DNA from: Tridacna crocea | Taxonomy: Eukaryota; Mollusca; Bivalvia; Cardiida; Cardiidae | Direction: 5' to 3' | Assembly (NCBI GenBank): GCA_943736015.1 | Contig: OX031057.1 | Coordinates: 38,464,501-38,528,500, forward strand | Length of the DNA stretch: 64,000 bases | Shown: piece after piece, positions 41,441 through 52,910 of the stretch | How the letters are laid out: every line of letters starts with the position of its first letter | How positions within the stretch are numbered: position 1 is the stretch's first letter | The notes under the pieces: generated by a model | Databases searched by the model: none | The model's input: the letters and a program-made list of their open reading frames with translations, nothing else | Told to the model about the DNA's origin: nothing | Made by a program: the position numbers and the translations under genes

Positions 41441-41669
41441 TTAACCCTTTGCTCCATAGATACTCATTTCTATGCATTGCTTGTAGGAGCCTTTGGAAAA
41501 CATTTTCGCAAAAGGTAAAATTGTTCGTGACGAACAATTTCACCTTTTGTCACAATGTTTTCTGTGCTATCAAGAGGCGTCGTATACACGTAAGAAACGG
41601 CTTGATCCTTGCTGTTATTTATGGTCAATTAGAGATACCATAGAAATGTCCTATGGGGTAAAGGGTTAA
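41441..41669. mobile_element. TTAA MITE, subfamily B
   Basis: TTAACCCTTTGCTCCATAGA and CTATGGGGTAAAGGGTTAA. Core loop GTTCGTGACGAAC. Confidence 0.85.
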
Positions 41670-41819
41670 ACCCTTATTAGAGCGTGGCTTATTCGTATTC
41701 AGGGAACCAACCAGCCAAGTACGACCTAGAGCAATGTAGAGACTGAACTTGTGGATGAGTAAAGGAACAAGCATCAGAGAGGTAGGGAAACTTGAAGTTG
41801 CAGTTATTATCTCTATTGG

Positions 41820-43050
41820 TAGGGCTTATGTCATGGTATGGTTTCCATCATCCATCTGTCCATCTGTCTGTATGTTAGTCTTTTTCTTGTTTACGTGACA
41901 AGTCTGCATCTGTTGTCAGATTTTCATGAAACTTGCATCAATAGCTTTAAGCCTATCAATTTTGAAAAAATCCAATTAACAGTATGGGAAAAGTAGCCAT
42001 TGGAAGTTGGAAGTTGAAATTTTGCATTTCTTGTTTAAGAGATCGTCTGCATTTGTTGAAATATTTTCATGAAACTTGCAGTTTGTTTATCTCAACAATA
42101 GCTCAAACCCTATTGATTTTGACAAAAAAGTTTTGGAAAAGTAGCCATTCAAAGTTGGAAATTTGCATTTCTTGTTTACGCGGTAGTCTGCATTTCCTGA
42201 AACTTGCAGAAGTTGTTTATCTCAGGAGCTTGAACTGTATTGATGTTGAAAAAAATCTAACAAACAGTATGGGAAAAGTAGCCATTTGAAGTTGAAAATT
42301 CCCCTTTCAAGACAGATTTTCATGAAACTTGCAGTTTGTTTGTTTCATCAATAACTTGAAGCCTATTGATTTTGAAAAAAATCCAACAAACAGTATGGGA
42401 AAAGAAGCCATTTCAAGTTTAAATTCTGATTTATTTGGTACATGATAAAGTCTCGCTTTGTGATCAGGTTTTCATGAAACTTGCAATTTGTTTATATCGA
42501 TAGCTTGAACCCTGTTGGTTTTGAAAAATATACAAAAAGCAGTGTGGGAAAAGAAGCCATTTGAAGTTGAAAATTTCCATTTCTTATTTAGGCAATGAAG
42601 TCTACAGTTTTGATCCAATTCTATTGAAATTTTTAAGGGTTGTTTAGTTCATCAAGGGATTGAGCTCTATTAAAAGTGAAGAAAATTTAGTGATCTGTTC
42701 ATGAAAAACAGCCTTTTGATAAAATTATCATCTTTTACCCAACAGTCACATTTCTTTGAAATTTTCTGGGGTTGTTTAATACAAAGTGTACTCGAACCCG
42801 ATCTAATATGGCTGGATTCCAAACAATTATTTTCCAGAAATTGCACTTCTTTTTGTTCAATGTTTGTTCAAACCACCATGCCTACTTAATTTGTCTTGGT
42901 TGGTCAAGCTTATTTGTAAGAACCCCCCCCCCCCTTTTTTTTTTTTGTTGTTTATCTTCCTGCATCATGAATTCATAATGTATGCTAGTAAAAAGGCACC
43001 TGCCAGTAGAGCGATTTCAAGCCCTCAAGGGCCTCTAGTTTGTTCTTATT
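41820..43050 (+). mobile_element. Pearl-like tandem-core element
   Basis: The left part holds a CCATCTGTCCATCTGTCTG microsatellite. The core has about five units of 125-150 bp marked by ATGAAACTTGCA (41926, 42069, 42197 as a variant, 42322, 42473). The likely right end is a hairpin GCCCTCAAGGGC followed by CTCTAGTTT (43021-43041). This layout resembles bivalve pearl elements and helentron-associated repeats. No coding capacity. Confidence 0.6.
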
Positions 43051-43079
43051 CCTAGATTGACAAAGTTTGTTGAGTTTAA

Positions 43080-43465
43080 CCTATTGCTAAACAGTCCCCG
43101 GTTTTTACGACCCTGAGATAGAAGCCTTTTGTCAACATTGTGGGAAAGCATTTTCTCCTTTTTCCTCCAATGTTTTCTACCCTGCTGAAAACAAATTTCA
43201 ATTATTGAGTTGTCTTTATTTTGTTGACTGCAAGTGCTTCCAATTTGGACCCGTCTGAAAGGTAAAGAGTCAGTGCTCTAAGAGTTCACTCTTTATAGCT
43301 TGATGAAATTTTACACATTAAAAGCTTTTGCCTTTTCAAGTATTGGAAAGCATTGTGGGATAAGAGAAAATGCTGGTGACAAGCATTTTCTCTTTTTTCC
43401 GCAATGTTTTCTAAGCCTCTTTTACAGGGATATGAAAACTCCTAATTGTTTGGTAAAGGGTTAAC
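43080..43465. mobile_element. Two decayed TTAA MITE copies
   Basis: The first (43080-43270) has lost its centre (TGTGGGAAAGCATTTTCTCC). The second (43300-43465) keeps AGAAAATGCTGGTGACAAGC and ends TTTGGTAAAGGGTTAA. Confidence 0.5.
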
Positions 43466-43548
43466 ACTTTACCAGACCACAAAAATATGCAGATTACAAT
43501 TTCAGTGTGGCTCAAATGCTGCAATCTTTGTCTAATAGAAGAGCTCCA

Positions 43549-43893
43549 GATAAGAGGGAGTGATGGCATTTTAAATCCTTTATTTCTTTTCCAAACCCTA
43601 TGTTGTGGGTACTTGGAATCATCTTGAGAGGATTTTATTGAGTTCCCAAAACACAGGGCTTCTGAGGCCCAGATAGAGGGATTGATTTTGACTTCAGAAT
43701 TGAAAATATTTATTCTCCACTAAACCCTATGTTATGGTTATGATTCTAATGAGTACCCACAACATAGGGTTTAGAAGAGAAAAAATGGATTTAAATTGCC
43801 ATCACTCCCTCTTATCTAGAGACCTGGGGTTTAGTGGAGAATAACTAATATTTTCAATTATGAAATCAAAATCACTCCCTCTATCTGCAGACC
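43549..43893. mobile_element. Family L palindromic element, partly duplicated
   Basis: AGAGCTCCAGATAAGAGGGA at the left. Two copies of the AACCCTATGTT.TGGGTACT arm pair are nested. The right side ends CACTCCCTCTATCTGCAGAC. Confidence 0.6.
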
Positions 43894-43904
43894 TGAAATG
43901 GGCT

Positions 43905-44175
43905 GGAAAACATTGTCCGGAAAGAGCTAAATGCTGGTTAATAGCATTTTCTCCTTGTTTCACAATGTTTTTGAAAGCCTTTTTAAAAAACATCATAGTC
44001 ATGAAAAATAGTGAATTTTTTTTTTGGGGGGGGTGATAAAGGGTTATAAACATTGTCAGAAAAGAACTAAATGCTGGCTAATAGCATTTTAGATTTTTTT
44101 TCTCTACAATGTTTTTAAAAGCCTTTTTCATCATAGGCATGAAAAATAAGGATTTTTTTATTAAAGGGTTATATT
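43905..44175. mobile_element. Two decayed MITE copies in tandem
   Basis: GAAAACATTGTCCGGAAAGAGC and then AAACATTGTCAGAAAAGAAC, each with a short CTAAATGCTGG.TAATAGCATTT palindrome and a GATAAAGGGTTA or TTAAAGGGTTA end. Confidence 0.5.
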
Positions 44176-44181
44176 ACCTTT

Positions 44182-44410
44182 TTAACCCTTTTCCAAACGA
44201 CAAACTTTTGGACTACACCAAATTGAAAGCATTCGCAGACGATAATTCAACTCTTGATGAAAAGATGATTTCTGTCTATGATACGGTACAAAACATTGTG
44301 GGAAAAGGAGAAAATGCTGGTTACCAGCATTTTCTCCTTTTCCCACAATGTTTTCAAAAGGCTACAATTCCAGACCCGTAAAAACCAGGAATTGTTTGGG
44401 AAAGGGTTAA
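44182..44410. mobile_element. TTAA MITE, CCCAAAC subfamily
   Basis: TTAACCCTTTTCCAAACGAC and TTTGGGAAAGGGTTAA. Intact core. Confidence 0.85.
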
Positions 44411-44602
44411 ACATGATTGGAGAAAGTTTCAAAGTGTTCTATGGAATATGAGACCTTTCTGTGGAAAAAGGGGTGTAATGAATCTGTAAAGGGTTCACCC
44501 TCAGCCAGCTTTTGAAATACCCACAGGCTTACCGAGTCGAAAGATTTTCTAGGTGGCAAAGAATGTTGCTACTTCATGAGTCAGCCATTTTTCAGAAAAA
44601 TG

Positions 44603-46034
44603 CAGAGCTCCAGATATTGGGGAGTGATGTTATTTCTACGCCTCTCTGAAACCCTATGTTGTGGGTACTCATTAGAATCGTCTTGAGACGATTCTAGAGC
44701 TTACCCACAACACAGAATTTATACAGGGTAGAGTGAGGAATAAATTATATTTTTATGCTTCCCGAAGGGTGAGCATATAGTTGCCGCTACGTCTGTCCGT
44801 CCGTTCTTCCGTCCGTCTGTCCATCTGAAGCCATTTTTCCACTACCCCTGGACCAATCTGGATAAAACTTCATATATGAACTCCTTAGGGTAAGGCGCCA
44901 AAGTATCTTTCCCGGTTTTTCCATTTAATCCATTGTCATGGAAAAAAGGGGCTTAATGCAAAATTGCATTTTTTTACTTGTACCTCATTCAGTTTTTGTC
45001 AAAATTTCATGAAACTTCGTGGTTATATTGTTTATGGAAAGATTCAGCATGTGCCTTTGCTATTTTTAATCTAGATGTTTTTTTAAGTTGATGTTCTGTC
45101 ATGGAAAAAGGGTTGTTTTTTGCAAAATTCCAATTTTTACTAATGTCTCATTCAGTTTTGGTCAAAATTTCATTAAACTTCATGGTTATATTGTTTTTTC
45201 AAAGTTTCACCAAGTGCTCTTGTTTCTTTATCTGTTTTTTTTCAAATTGACCCTCTGTCATGGGAAAAGGGTTTTTTTGTACAATGCCAAGGAGAAAGGG
45301 GCCTTAATGCAAAATTGCAATTTTTACTAATATCTCGTTCAGTTTTTGTCAAAATTTCGTGAAACTTCATGGTTATATCTTGTTTTACAAGTTTCAACAT
45401 GTGCCCTTGTTATTTTCAATCTATGAATTATTAATGCGCAAATACCTCTTTCCTGGTTTCTCAATTTGAGGCTGCATCACGGAAAAAGGGGAATTCATGG
45501 AAAAAATTGTTTTTCACTTGTATCTTCTACATCTGTGCTCAAAACTTTGTGAAATTTCAAATCTGAACTTGTTGGAACATTGCCCAGGTACCCCTCTTCC
45601 AGTTACTCAATTTCAGGCTGTGTCATGGAAAAAGGGGGCTTCATGTAAAAAATCGTTTTATGTAATATTTACTACATGACTGCTCAAAATTTTATGAAAT
45701 TACGAATTTGAATTATTATTAAAAAATGCCACAAATCACACACCAGTTGTATTTATTTCAATGATGCAATATTGCCTCATGGGAAAAGAGGGTTTAAAGG
45801 GGGCTTAGTGGGCTTATTGTCCTCTACAAGTTTGTGTTGGCTATCTCTAAGATAGTAATTGCCTTTTCACTTCAATTTTTGGGGAGCATGAACAGGTCCT
45901 TTTAGGATAAAAGAAGTAAATTTATATCAATTTCATATATTTCATGACAAGCACCTGTTCGGGGAGCATTACCCGTCTCTGACGGCTCTTGTTTATTTTG
46001 AAATCGAAATCACTCCCTCTATCTGGAGCTCTGA
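44603..46034. mobile_element. Family L element interrupted by another element
   Basis: The left part 44603-44753 begins AGAGCTCCAGATATTGGGGA. The right part 45994-46034 ends ACTCCCTCTATCTGGAGCTC. Between them lies the tandem-core element at 44754-45993. Confidence 0.75.
44754..45993 (+). mobile_element. Pearl-like tandem-core element inserted in family L
   Basis: The left part has a GTCCGTCCG microsatellite. The core units of about 160 bp start at TCATGGAAAAA (44936, 45099, 45259 and later). The right end is a hairpin CCGTCTCTGACGG followed by CTCTTGTTT. TATTTT lies on both sides (44748-44753 and 45994-45999), a candidate target duplication. No coding capacity. Confidence 0.75.
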
Positions 46035-46135
46035 AAATGAATCTATACTTTGTGAGAACTTGCTGAAAGTATTTATAATGAATACAATGATGCAGGAAAC
46101 TCCCTTTTGCTAGAGCCCTTCTTAGGAACATGTAT

Positions 46136-46319
46136 ACAGAGCTCCAGATAGAGGGAATGATTTTTATGTCAAAAATGAAAATATTCATCATTCTCTCCTA
46201 AACCCAATGTTATGGGTACTCAATAGAATCGTCTCAATGAGACAATTCTAATGAGTACCCAAAGCATAGGGTTTGGAAGTGAAATAATGGATTTGAAATG
46301 CCTCTAACCTGGAGCTTTT
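46136..46319. mobile_element. Family L palindromic element
   Basis: AGAGCTCCAGATAGAGGGAA at the left, AACCTGGAGCTTTT at the right. The central palindrome has GAATCGTCTCAATGAGAC. Confidence 0.75.
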
Positions 46320-46384
46320 TGTATAAACATTCTTTGTAAACTTTGACAAAAATATTGAAAAATAAAAGTTGATGATAGAAAGAC

Positions 46385-46512
46385 GATCAAGATGGAACAA
46401 GAAGATGAAGGCAAGTTGCAGCCATGGAGGTCTAAGCACAGAGCTGGAAAAGCAGCAAACTATGGAGACCAACTGACATTTATAAAATGGGAATGGGTGA
46501 AAGGTACGTTTT
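46385..46512. repeat. Duplicated segment X, copy 1
   Basis: GATGGAACAAGAAGATGAAG, GCAAGTTGCAGCCATG and GGGTGAAAGGTAC occur again at 48400-48552 in the same order. Confidence 0.75.
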
Positions 46513-46574
46513 TTTTTTTAAATCATTTGTTGGCCATATGACCCCTTGCCACACAAACCAAGGTTTAGCAACCC

Positions 46575-46786
46575 TTAACTCTTTACCAACGATCCCGATT
46601 TTTAACAACCCTGAGAAAACAGCCTTGGTAAAAGGAGAAAATGCTGGAAGCCAGCATTTTCTTTTCTCAAAATGTTTTTCACCCTGCCCAGAACAAATTT
46701 CAATTTTTCAGTCACAATTATTTTGTCATCTGCAAATGCTTTCAATTTGGACCAGTCAAAAGTTTTATTGGTTGGTAAAGGGTTAA
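46575..46786. mobile_element. TTAA MITE, subfamily A
   Basis: TTAACTCTTTACCAACGATC and TTGGTAAAGGGTTAA. The core is shortened on the left arm. Confidence 0.75.
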
Positions 46787-47054
46787 GCAGAAGGCTTTCA
46801 AATACATTGTGGGAGAAGGAGAAATTGATGGTAACCAAGTGAGTCGCAAAAGAATATGATTTGATTAAGCTCAGCTCTGGAAAAATGGTTAAATGCATCC
46901 CTTTGATAAACTATACCATGCGAGTTATTCATAAAGATGATTTTATGTAAAAAGCAGCCAAGAAATATCACTTATTTGTACAAATGGAAGTAGAATGGTA
47001 CTTGGACAACCAGAAATTGTACTAAATCTTTTTACAAAATTTAAATCTTCATCA

Positions 47055-47180
47055 TACAGTTCTGATTTTTAATGACACCAAGACAGAAGCCTTTTGAAGA
47101 CATTTTGGAAAAGGGAGAAAATGCTGGCAAATGGCATTTTCTCCTTTTCCCACAATGTTTTCTAAATTTCAGTTTTTTCA
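47055..47180. mobile_element. Partial TTAA MITE
   Basis: GAAAATGCTGGCAAATGGCA core with CTCCTTTTCCCACAATG. The right arm gives way to a SINE head. Confidence 0.5.
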
Positions 47181-47250
47181 ATGATTGAACCAGCAACCCC
47201 TCTGTTTTCAAGTCCTGTACACTACTGAGCTACCAAAGCTTGGCTTCACC
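47181..47250 (-). repeat. tRNA-derived SINE head
   Basis: On the minus strand an A box in TAGCTCAGTAGTG and a B box in GGTTCAATC, with TGTACAGGACTTGAAAACAG between them. Confidence 0.6.
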
Positions 47251-47523
47251 AACAATACCGTTTTAACACCCCATTGCAAAAGCTTTGAAACCCTACACTG
47301 AAAGATATTGAGTTGACAACCACTGGAAAAAAGGTCTATATTTTTGTGCCTTGGTAGAGGGTTAAAGGTGGGTATTTAGAATTTTTACATGTCACCAAAT
47401 TTAGAATATAAATATCACTGAAATTCATATGAAAAAATAATACAAATCATCAATAATTAAGATTCATAAAATAACAAAAAAATTTTTTTTTGATGGTGTT
47501 CCCATAAAAGGCTACGTAGCCTC

Positions 47524-47755
47524 TTAACCCATTTCCACACAATCCCTACTTTTGACGCCTCGGAGAAAGAAGCCTTTAAAAAACGTGGGAAAAGGAGAAA
47601 AAATGCTGGTAACCAGCATTTTCTCCTTTTCCCACAATGTTTTTTACCCTTCACAAAACATTTCAAATTTTCAGTCACTTTTATTTTGTCGTCTGCAAAA
47701 TTTTAATGCCTTCAATTTGGATAGGTCTAAATTTTTCCATGTGGTAATGGGTTAA
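47524..47755. mobile_element. TTAA MITE, subfamily A
   Basis: TTAACCCATTTCCACACAAT and GTGGTAATGGGTTAA. Slightly shortened left arm. Confidence 0.8.
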
Positions 47756-47789
47756 GGAATGTTCTATTTAATGTAGCTTAAATGATTTA

Positions 47790-47930
47790 TGTATTTGCTG
47801 GGATAAAAAATCATTGTGGGAAAAGGGGAAAATGCTAGTTAATGTTTTCTCCCTCCTTTTACCAAAATGTTTTAAAAGTTTGTTCCTAGGGTTGTTAGTA
47901 CAGAGGACTGTGTGGTAAAGGTTTTAAACT
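47790..47930. mobile_element. Decayed TTAA MITE
   Basis: CATTGTGGGAAAAGGGGAAA and GTGTGGTAAAGGTTTTAA; palindrome mostly lost. Confidence 0.45.
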
Positions 47931-48039
47931 TGCTTCCTTGCACAATTTCTGCTGTAGATCTCTGGGAAAACATTAAATTATTTTGGCCCTTTACTAAACA
48001 ATTGATGATTAAGGCTGTTTTCAACATTATTTCCATTGT

Positions 48040-48277
48040 GGCGGCCAGTGCACCTATCCATGCTTTCCTGGACTTTCTTTACCAGTACTCTCCACATTAT
48101 TCTTTCCAAGCCACTGGCTTCTTTCATCACTAAAGCAATGGCCAGCATCAAGAGAGGAATAAATTCTGTCACATTGATTGCCAAATACCCTTGGCAAAAA
48201 ATTGGTAGATCGAACCAGCTACCCCTTTGTTTTCAAGTCCTGTACACTACTGAGCTACCAGAGCTTGGCTTCACTAA
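48040..48277 (-). repeat. tRNA-derived SINE, best copy
   Basis: Reading the minus strand: A box TAGCTCAGTAGTG near 48255, B box GGTTCGATC near 48211, then a body of about 170 bp ending GGTGCACTGGCCGC at 48040. The spacing fits an internal pol III promoter. Confidence 0.75.
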
Positions 48278-48399
48278 CAATACTTTGTTTTAAAACCCCA
48301 TTGCAAATGCTATGAAATCCTACACCAAAAGATTTCTTGTTAACAACCACTGGAAAAAAGGTTTGTGAAAACATTGTGGAAAAAGAAAAAGTTGACAAA

Positions 48400-48552
48400 T
48401 TAAGCGAAGATGGAACAAGGAAAGGAAGCAAGTTGCAGCCATGAAGTTTTAAGCATAGAGCAGGAAAAACAGCAAATCTTGGAGACTTACTGGAAAAGTT
48501 CTGCAAGAGATACAGTTACCATACACAGAAATGCAGGGTTTGTGAAAGGTAC
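48400..48552. repeat. Duplicated segment X, copy 2
   Basis: GATGGAACAAGGAAAGGAAG, GCAAGTTGCAGCCATG and TTGTGAAAGGTAC match 46385-46512. Confidence 0.75.
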
Positions 48553-48579
48553 ATATTTTTTTTCATCATTATAAGCCAT

Positions 48580-49976
48580 TTAACTCTTTACTTAACAACA
48601 AAATTTCAGACTACAGTAAAACCTTGTTATTTCGAGTCTTGGATATTCGAGAACCTGGCATATTTCGAGGAATTCCGAGAGTCTTGGCAAAAACTCCACT
48701 TTATTGCACAAAAAGTAGCTCGGTAATTTCGAGTCTTGATAAGTCAATAATTCAAACATGGATGCTGGTCCCTGTAATTATTTTCCTTCTTTAAATTGAT
48801 TGTTTATTCCAATTCAATATTTTCGCACCTCTCCAACGATTATTTTCACACCTTTCCAAAAGTATTTCGTCTCGCCAGCCTGTCTATGATGTGCCGTAAG
48901 TTAACAAACTATAACAATTACCTATATGGGGTATTCATACCACAATATGATTTGAGAAGGTGTTGACGTTAATTAATGATTAGAGGCTAATTGTAATAAC
49001 CCTTTAAATTCATTGTTGATCCTGAAAAGACAAGTTTAGTAACAGCATTTGTTATCAGACGACGTCTAATTTTTATAAGTTTTTGTGTCATTCTATTTAT
49101 AGCATCAGGTTTTTTCCAATCGCATCACCACAGATTAGGACCCGTTTGATCACATAAATTCTATTCGTCTTCTTACGCTGACATGAATATCAGAACCATA
49201 TTTCTGATTCTTTGTGAGTATCACTGGTACCTTTTAATGTCGTAGAAATTTACCTTCGACACAGGTAAATGTGACTTTCACGGGTTGTGTAGATATTCTG
49301 ATCTGTTTTTGTGTATGAGAAAAGTCGTAACTCTCTGTTTTTATCTCTCATTAGCTCAGGACTATAACTTCAGTAATTTACACTTCTACAACCATTTCAG
49401 TAGCGTCGCAATCACATGGTACCATTTATGATTGAAAATTTTGTCGTCTCTTGACAGATTTTACAATTTTGTTAAAATTGCCGAACACAACTTTCGAAAG
49501 AAAGGCCAGATTATTTAGAATATTTAATTAAAAATCCATGCTCATATGATACAATCAGGAAAATTCACAGAAAATAACACTTTTGATACTATATTGTTCA
49601 AATGCTGTAAATGAATGAATCAAATAGGGACACATACAAAGTTATACTGCTCGGGAAGAAGACTTTGATTTCTAATCTCGAAAGCAGAGCGTTTTTTTCC
49701 AAGGACATTTTGGATGATTCGAGCACTGCGAAAACCGAGCATTTTGATCATCCCATTTGGACCTTGATTTATCGAGGTTTTACTGTAGTTCAAATTCAAC
49801 GGATTTGCTGACTTCAAATTAAATGACTAAATAATTGATAGTTGTTTGAGAATGCTTGAAAATACAAGGAAAAGGGAGAAAATACTGGTAACCAGCATGT
49901 TCTCTGTTTCCCGAAATTTTTTCAAGAGGCCCCTGGCAAGATGATTAAAAGTTTGGATTGTGTGGAAAAGGGTTAT
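48580..49976. mobile_element. TTAA MITE interrupted by a TA-type element
   Basis: The left part 48580-48613 is TTAACTCTTTACTTAACAAC and on. The right part 49786-49976 carries CTGGTAACCAGC and TGTGTGGAAAAGGGTTAT. A 1.17-kb element separates them. Confidence 0.7.
48614..49785. mobile_element. pogo/Tigger-like non-autonomous element
   Basis: Ends CAGTAAAACCTTGTTATTTC and CGAGGTTTTACTG are inverted copies, flanked by TA on each side (48612-48613 and 49786-49787). TTTCGAG and TTCGAG motifs repeat near the left end. The CAGT..AACCTCG end with a TA target is typical of the pogo branch of Tc1/mariner. No transposase frame. Confidence 0.75.
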
Positions 49977-50136
49977 TACCACATAATCCAGAATCTTAAT
50001 GCTGAGATAGAAGGCTATTGTTCCCATAGTGTTTTATAACCTTCAAACAATGTTGAGTAGTAAATCTTGTGTTTCATTTACTTTGCCATTGGCAATGGGA
50101 TAGGTGTAAATTTTATCTGTAAGGTAAAGAGTTGAT
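49974..50136. mobile_element. Decayed TTAA MITE
   Basis: TTATTACCACATAATCCAGA at the left and AAGGTAAAGAGTTGA at the right, without an intact core. Confidence 0.5.
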
Positions 50137-50159
50137 TGTGAAATTTGTGCATGCTTTTT

Positions 50160-52110
50160 AGCTCACCTGAGCTTTTGTGATCTAATGTCCGTCATCTGTC
50201 GTGCGTCATGCGTCATCCGTCTTTAAACATCTTCTCCTCCTAAACCACTGGGCAAATCTTGATGAAACTTGGCAAGGGTGTTCCTTGGGTAAAGCTCTAC
50301 CCAAGTTGTTCAAGAGATTAAATTCCACCCATAACTCTGGTTGCCATGGCAACCAAAGCAACCAAAAGGATAAAAATAGCAAAATCTTTGAAAATCTTCT
50401 TCTCTGAAACTAGAAGTTGTAGAGCTTTGATATTTGGTATGTAGGATCTTCTAGTAGATGTCTACCTAGATTGTTCATTTGATGCCCTTGGGGTCAAAAC
50501 TGGCCCGGTCCCGGGGATCACCATTTTGTAACATTGGAACAAAGAAGGAAAACTTTAAAATTCTTCTTCTCTGAAACTAGAAAGTGCAAAGCTTTGATAT
50601 TTGGTATGTAGCATCTCCTGGTACATCTCTATAAGGTTATTCATATGATGTCCCTGGGGTCAAAACTGGCCCGGCCCCGGGGATCACAATTTTGAAACAT
50701 GGGAACAAAGAAGGAAAACTTTAAAATTCTTCTTCTCTGAAACTAGAAGGTGCAGAGCTTTGATATTTGGTATGTAGCATCGTCTAGTGAACCTCTACCA
50801 AGATTGTTCATATGATGCCCCTGGGGTCAAAACAGGCCCTGCCCCAGGGGTCACTAGTTTGAAACATAGGAATAAGGACGGAAAACTTTAAAATTCTTCG
50901 TCTCTGAAACTAAATGGTATGCATAGTGCTTTGATATTTGGTATGTAGCATCTCTTAGTGGACCTCTACAAGATTGTTCATATGATACCCCTGGGGTCAA
51001 AACTGGGCCTGCCCCAGGGTCACAAGTTCGAAACATAGGAACAAAGAAGGAAAACTTTAAAATTCTTCTTCTCTGAAACAAGGAGTAAAGCTTTGCCCTT
51101 TGGTATGTAGCATCTGCTAGTTGACCTCTACAAAGTATGTTCAAATGATGTCCCTGGGGTCCAAACTGGTCCCGCCTCAGGGGTCATAAGTTCGAAACGT
51201 AGGAACAAAGAAGGAAAACTTGGAAAAAAAAAATTCTGAAACTGGAAGTCGTAGAGCCTGGAAATTTGTATGTAGCATCTTATAGTGGACCTCTACCTAG
51301 TTTGTTCATACGATGATCCTGATAACAATATTTTACCCTTTTTCATTAAATGTCATGTCATTGAAAAAGGGAGCTTGGTGTAAATTTTCACTATGGTTCA
51401 ATATCTCTTTCACTACAGGACAAAATGTAATCAAACTTCATCTTGTTAAGTGACAGACAATAATTATTTGATTTTATTTCATGAAACGACATGTTATCAA
51501 AAAAGGGAACTAAATGATTTCATTATGGACCAATTACATTCAGTTTGCCCATCCATCCACCCTAACGGATATCTTCTAAAGTCCTTGGCATTTATGAAAC
51601 TTCAAACAAGTTTTCCTTAGGATAGTCTTTGGATACAATTTCCTTCTGTATGATGTGTCACAGAAAAAGGGGTTATCTTTCACGTACTGGACTTGTTGAG
51701 CCCAGATAGATCAGTCAGTAATGTTGTGAGCTGTTAATCTAGGGTTCCCAGTTTGCGTTGGCTTGATTACTGTCTCAGTCGACATCCTTTGACATTTGAT
51801 CAAAAGTTACTGAGACAAGTTTCATTTGTGTCTTACCAATGAAAGAATGATGTTTTGATCCGTCATTCGACCACCATTTTGACCAGGAAATTAATGCCTG
51901 GCCTTCCAAGTTAATTCAATCCCTTACTATACAATCCTGACTTTCAGTGACCCTTCAGGAATAAGAAGGGTTGTGAAAGCAGTTTGGGAAAATACCCTGT
52001 CAGAATTATTTGGCCTTGAACTTTGATATTTAGTATTTATCTTCATTATAGACCTTTACCGCTTAGTACTCAGGTGAGCGATATAGGACCAACATGGTCC
52101 TCTTGTTTTT
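50160..52110 (+). mobile_element. Pearl-like tandem-core element, about 1.95 kb
   Basis: Ends AGCTCACCTGAGC and CTCAGGTGAGC are inverted copies. The right end continues with a hairpin GGACCAACATGGTCC and TCTTGTTT. The core has 5-6 units of about 167 bp starting at TCTCTGAAAC (50401, 50569, 50733, 50901, 51070, 51232). Parts after 51340 resemble the 44.75-kb element. No coding capacity. Confidence 0.75.
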
Positions 52111-52199
52111 CTTTTGCATGATTTTTCAGATTATTATAACTTTAAGAACAAATATGCCTGTAAAATTCCAAGACTGTGAAATTTGTTAGCAAAAAAATG

Positions 52200-52882
52200 C
52201 AATATTTTAACAGTCCCTAGTCACATTTAGTTTGTTGTCTGCAAAAGCTGTGAATTTGGAAAAGTGTAAAATTTGATACTTGGTGAAGAGTTATATGGTT
52301 CGAGGTTGAACTAGTGTAAAATTTTGTTGTTTGGGAAAGTTACTGTAACTTGTTTCTTCTGGGCATTGTTTATTCAGATCATTGGAGATAATCTTTGAAT
52401 TTGGATATGCAGTCTTGTGCAGATAGTCTTTGATGTTGGATGCGCGCAGCCTTGTATTTCCTGAACTATTGCTAAACCAGCCTTTAGATAGGGTTAAGAA
52501 AAAGCAATACTTTGACCTTTCAGAATTCACTTTTTTAACAGTGCTAAACGGTAGGCTTTTGAAACAATGTGGCAAAATAAGCAGCATTTTCTGTCTTGCC
52601 CACATTATTTTATAGCCTTTTAACGATTGATCTGTAGATTTGAAAACATAATTATAAATACGTTGTCTGCAAATGCTTTCAATTAGAACAAGACTAAAAT
52701 TTTGCAGCATACTAGAGAACTGAACTACACTTTTTTCCCACACAATCCCAAGTTTAGTGATCTTTTAAAAAAAGCTTTCAAGAACATTTTTGCAATAGGG
52801 GAAAGTGCATTAAAAACCATTGCTTGATGCAAATTTAATTGGTTGTCTGCAAACACTCCCAATTTGGACAGGTAAAGGGCTC
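52200..52882. mobile_element. Cluster of decayed TTAA MITE fragments
   Basis: Motifs TTGTCTGCAAAAGCTGTGAA, GTCTGCAAATGCTTTCAATT and CACACAATCCCAAGTTTAG appear in succession without intact ends. Confidence 0.45.
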
Positions 52883-52910
52883 ATATATAGAATACAATAT
52901 TAAAGAACTC

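Noticed and set aside
52291-52743. 150-codon minus-strand open frame
   Set aside because: It covers decayed MITE fragments. No domain or codon pattern typical of a gene.
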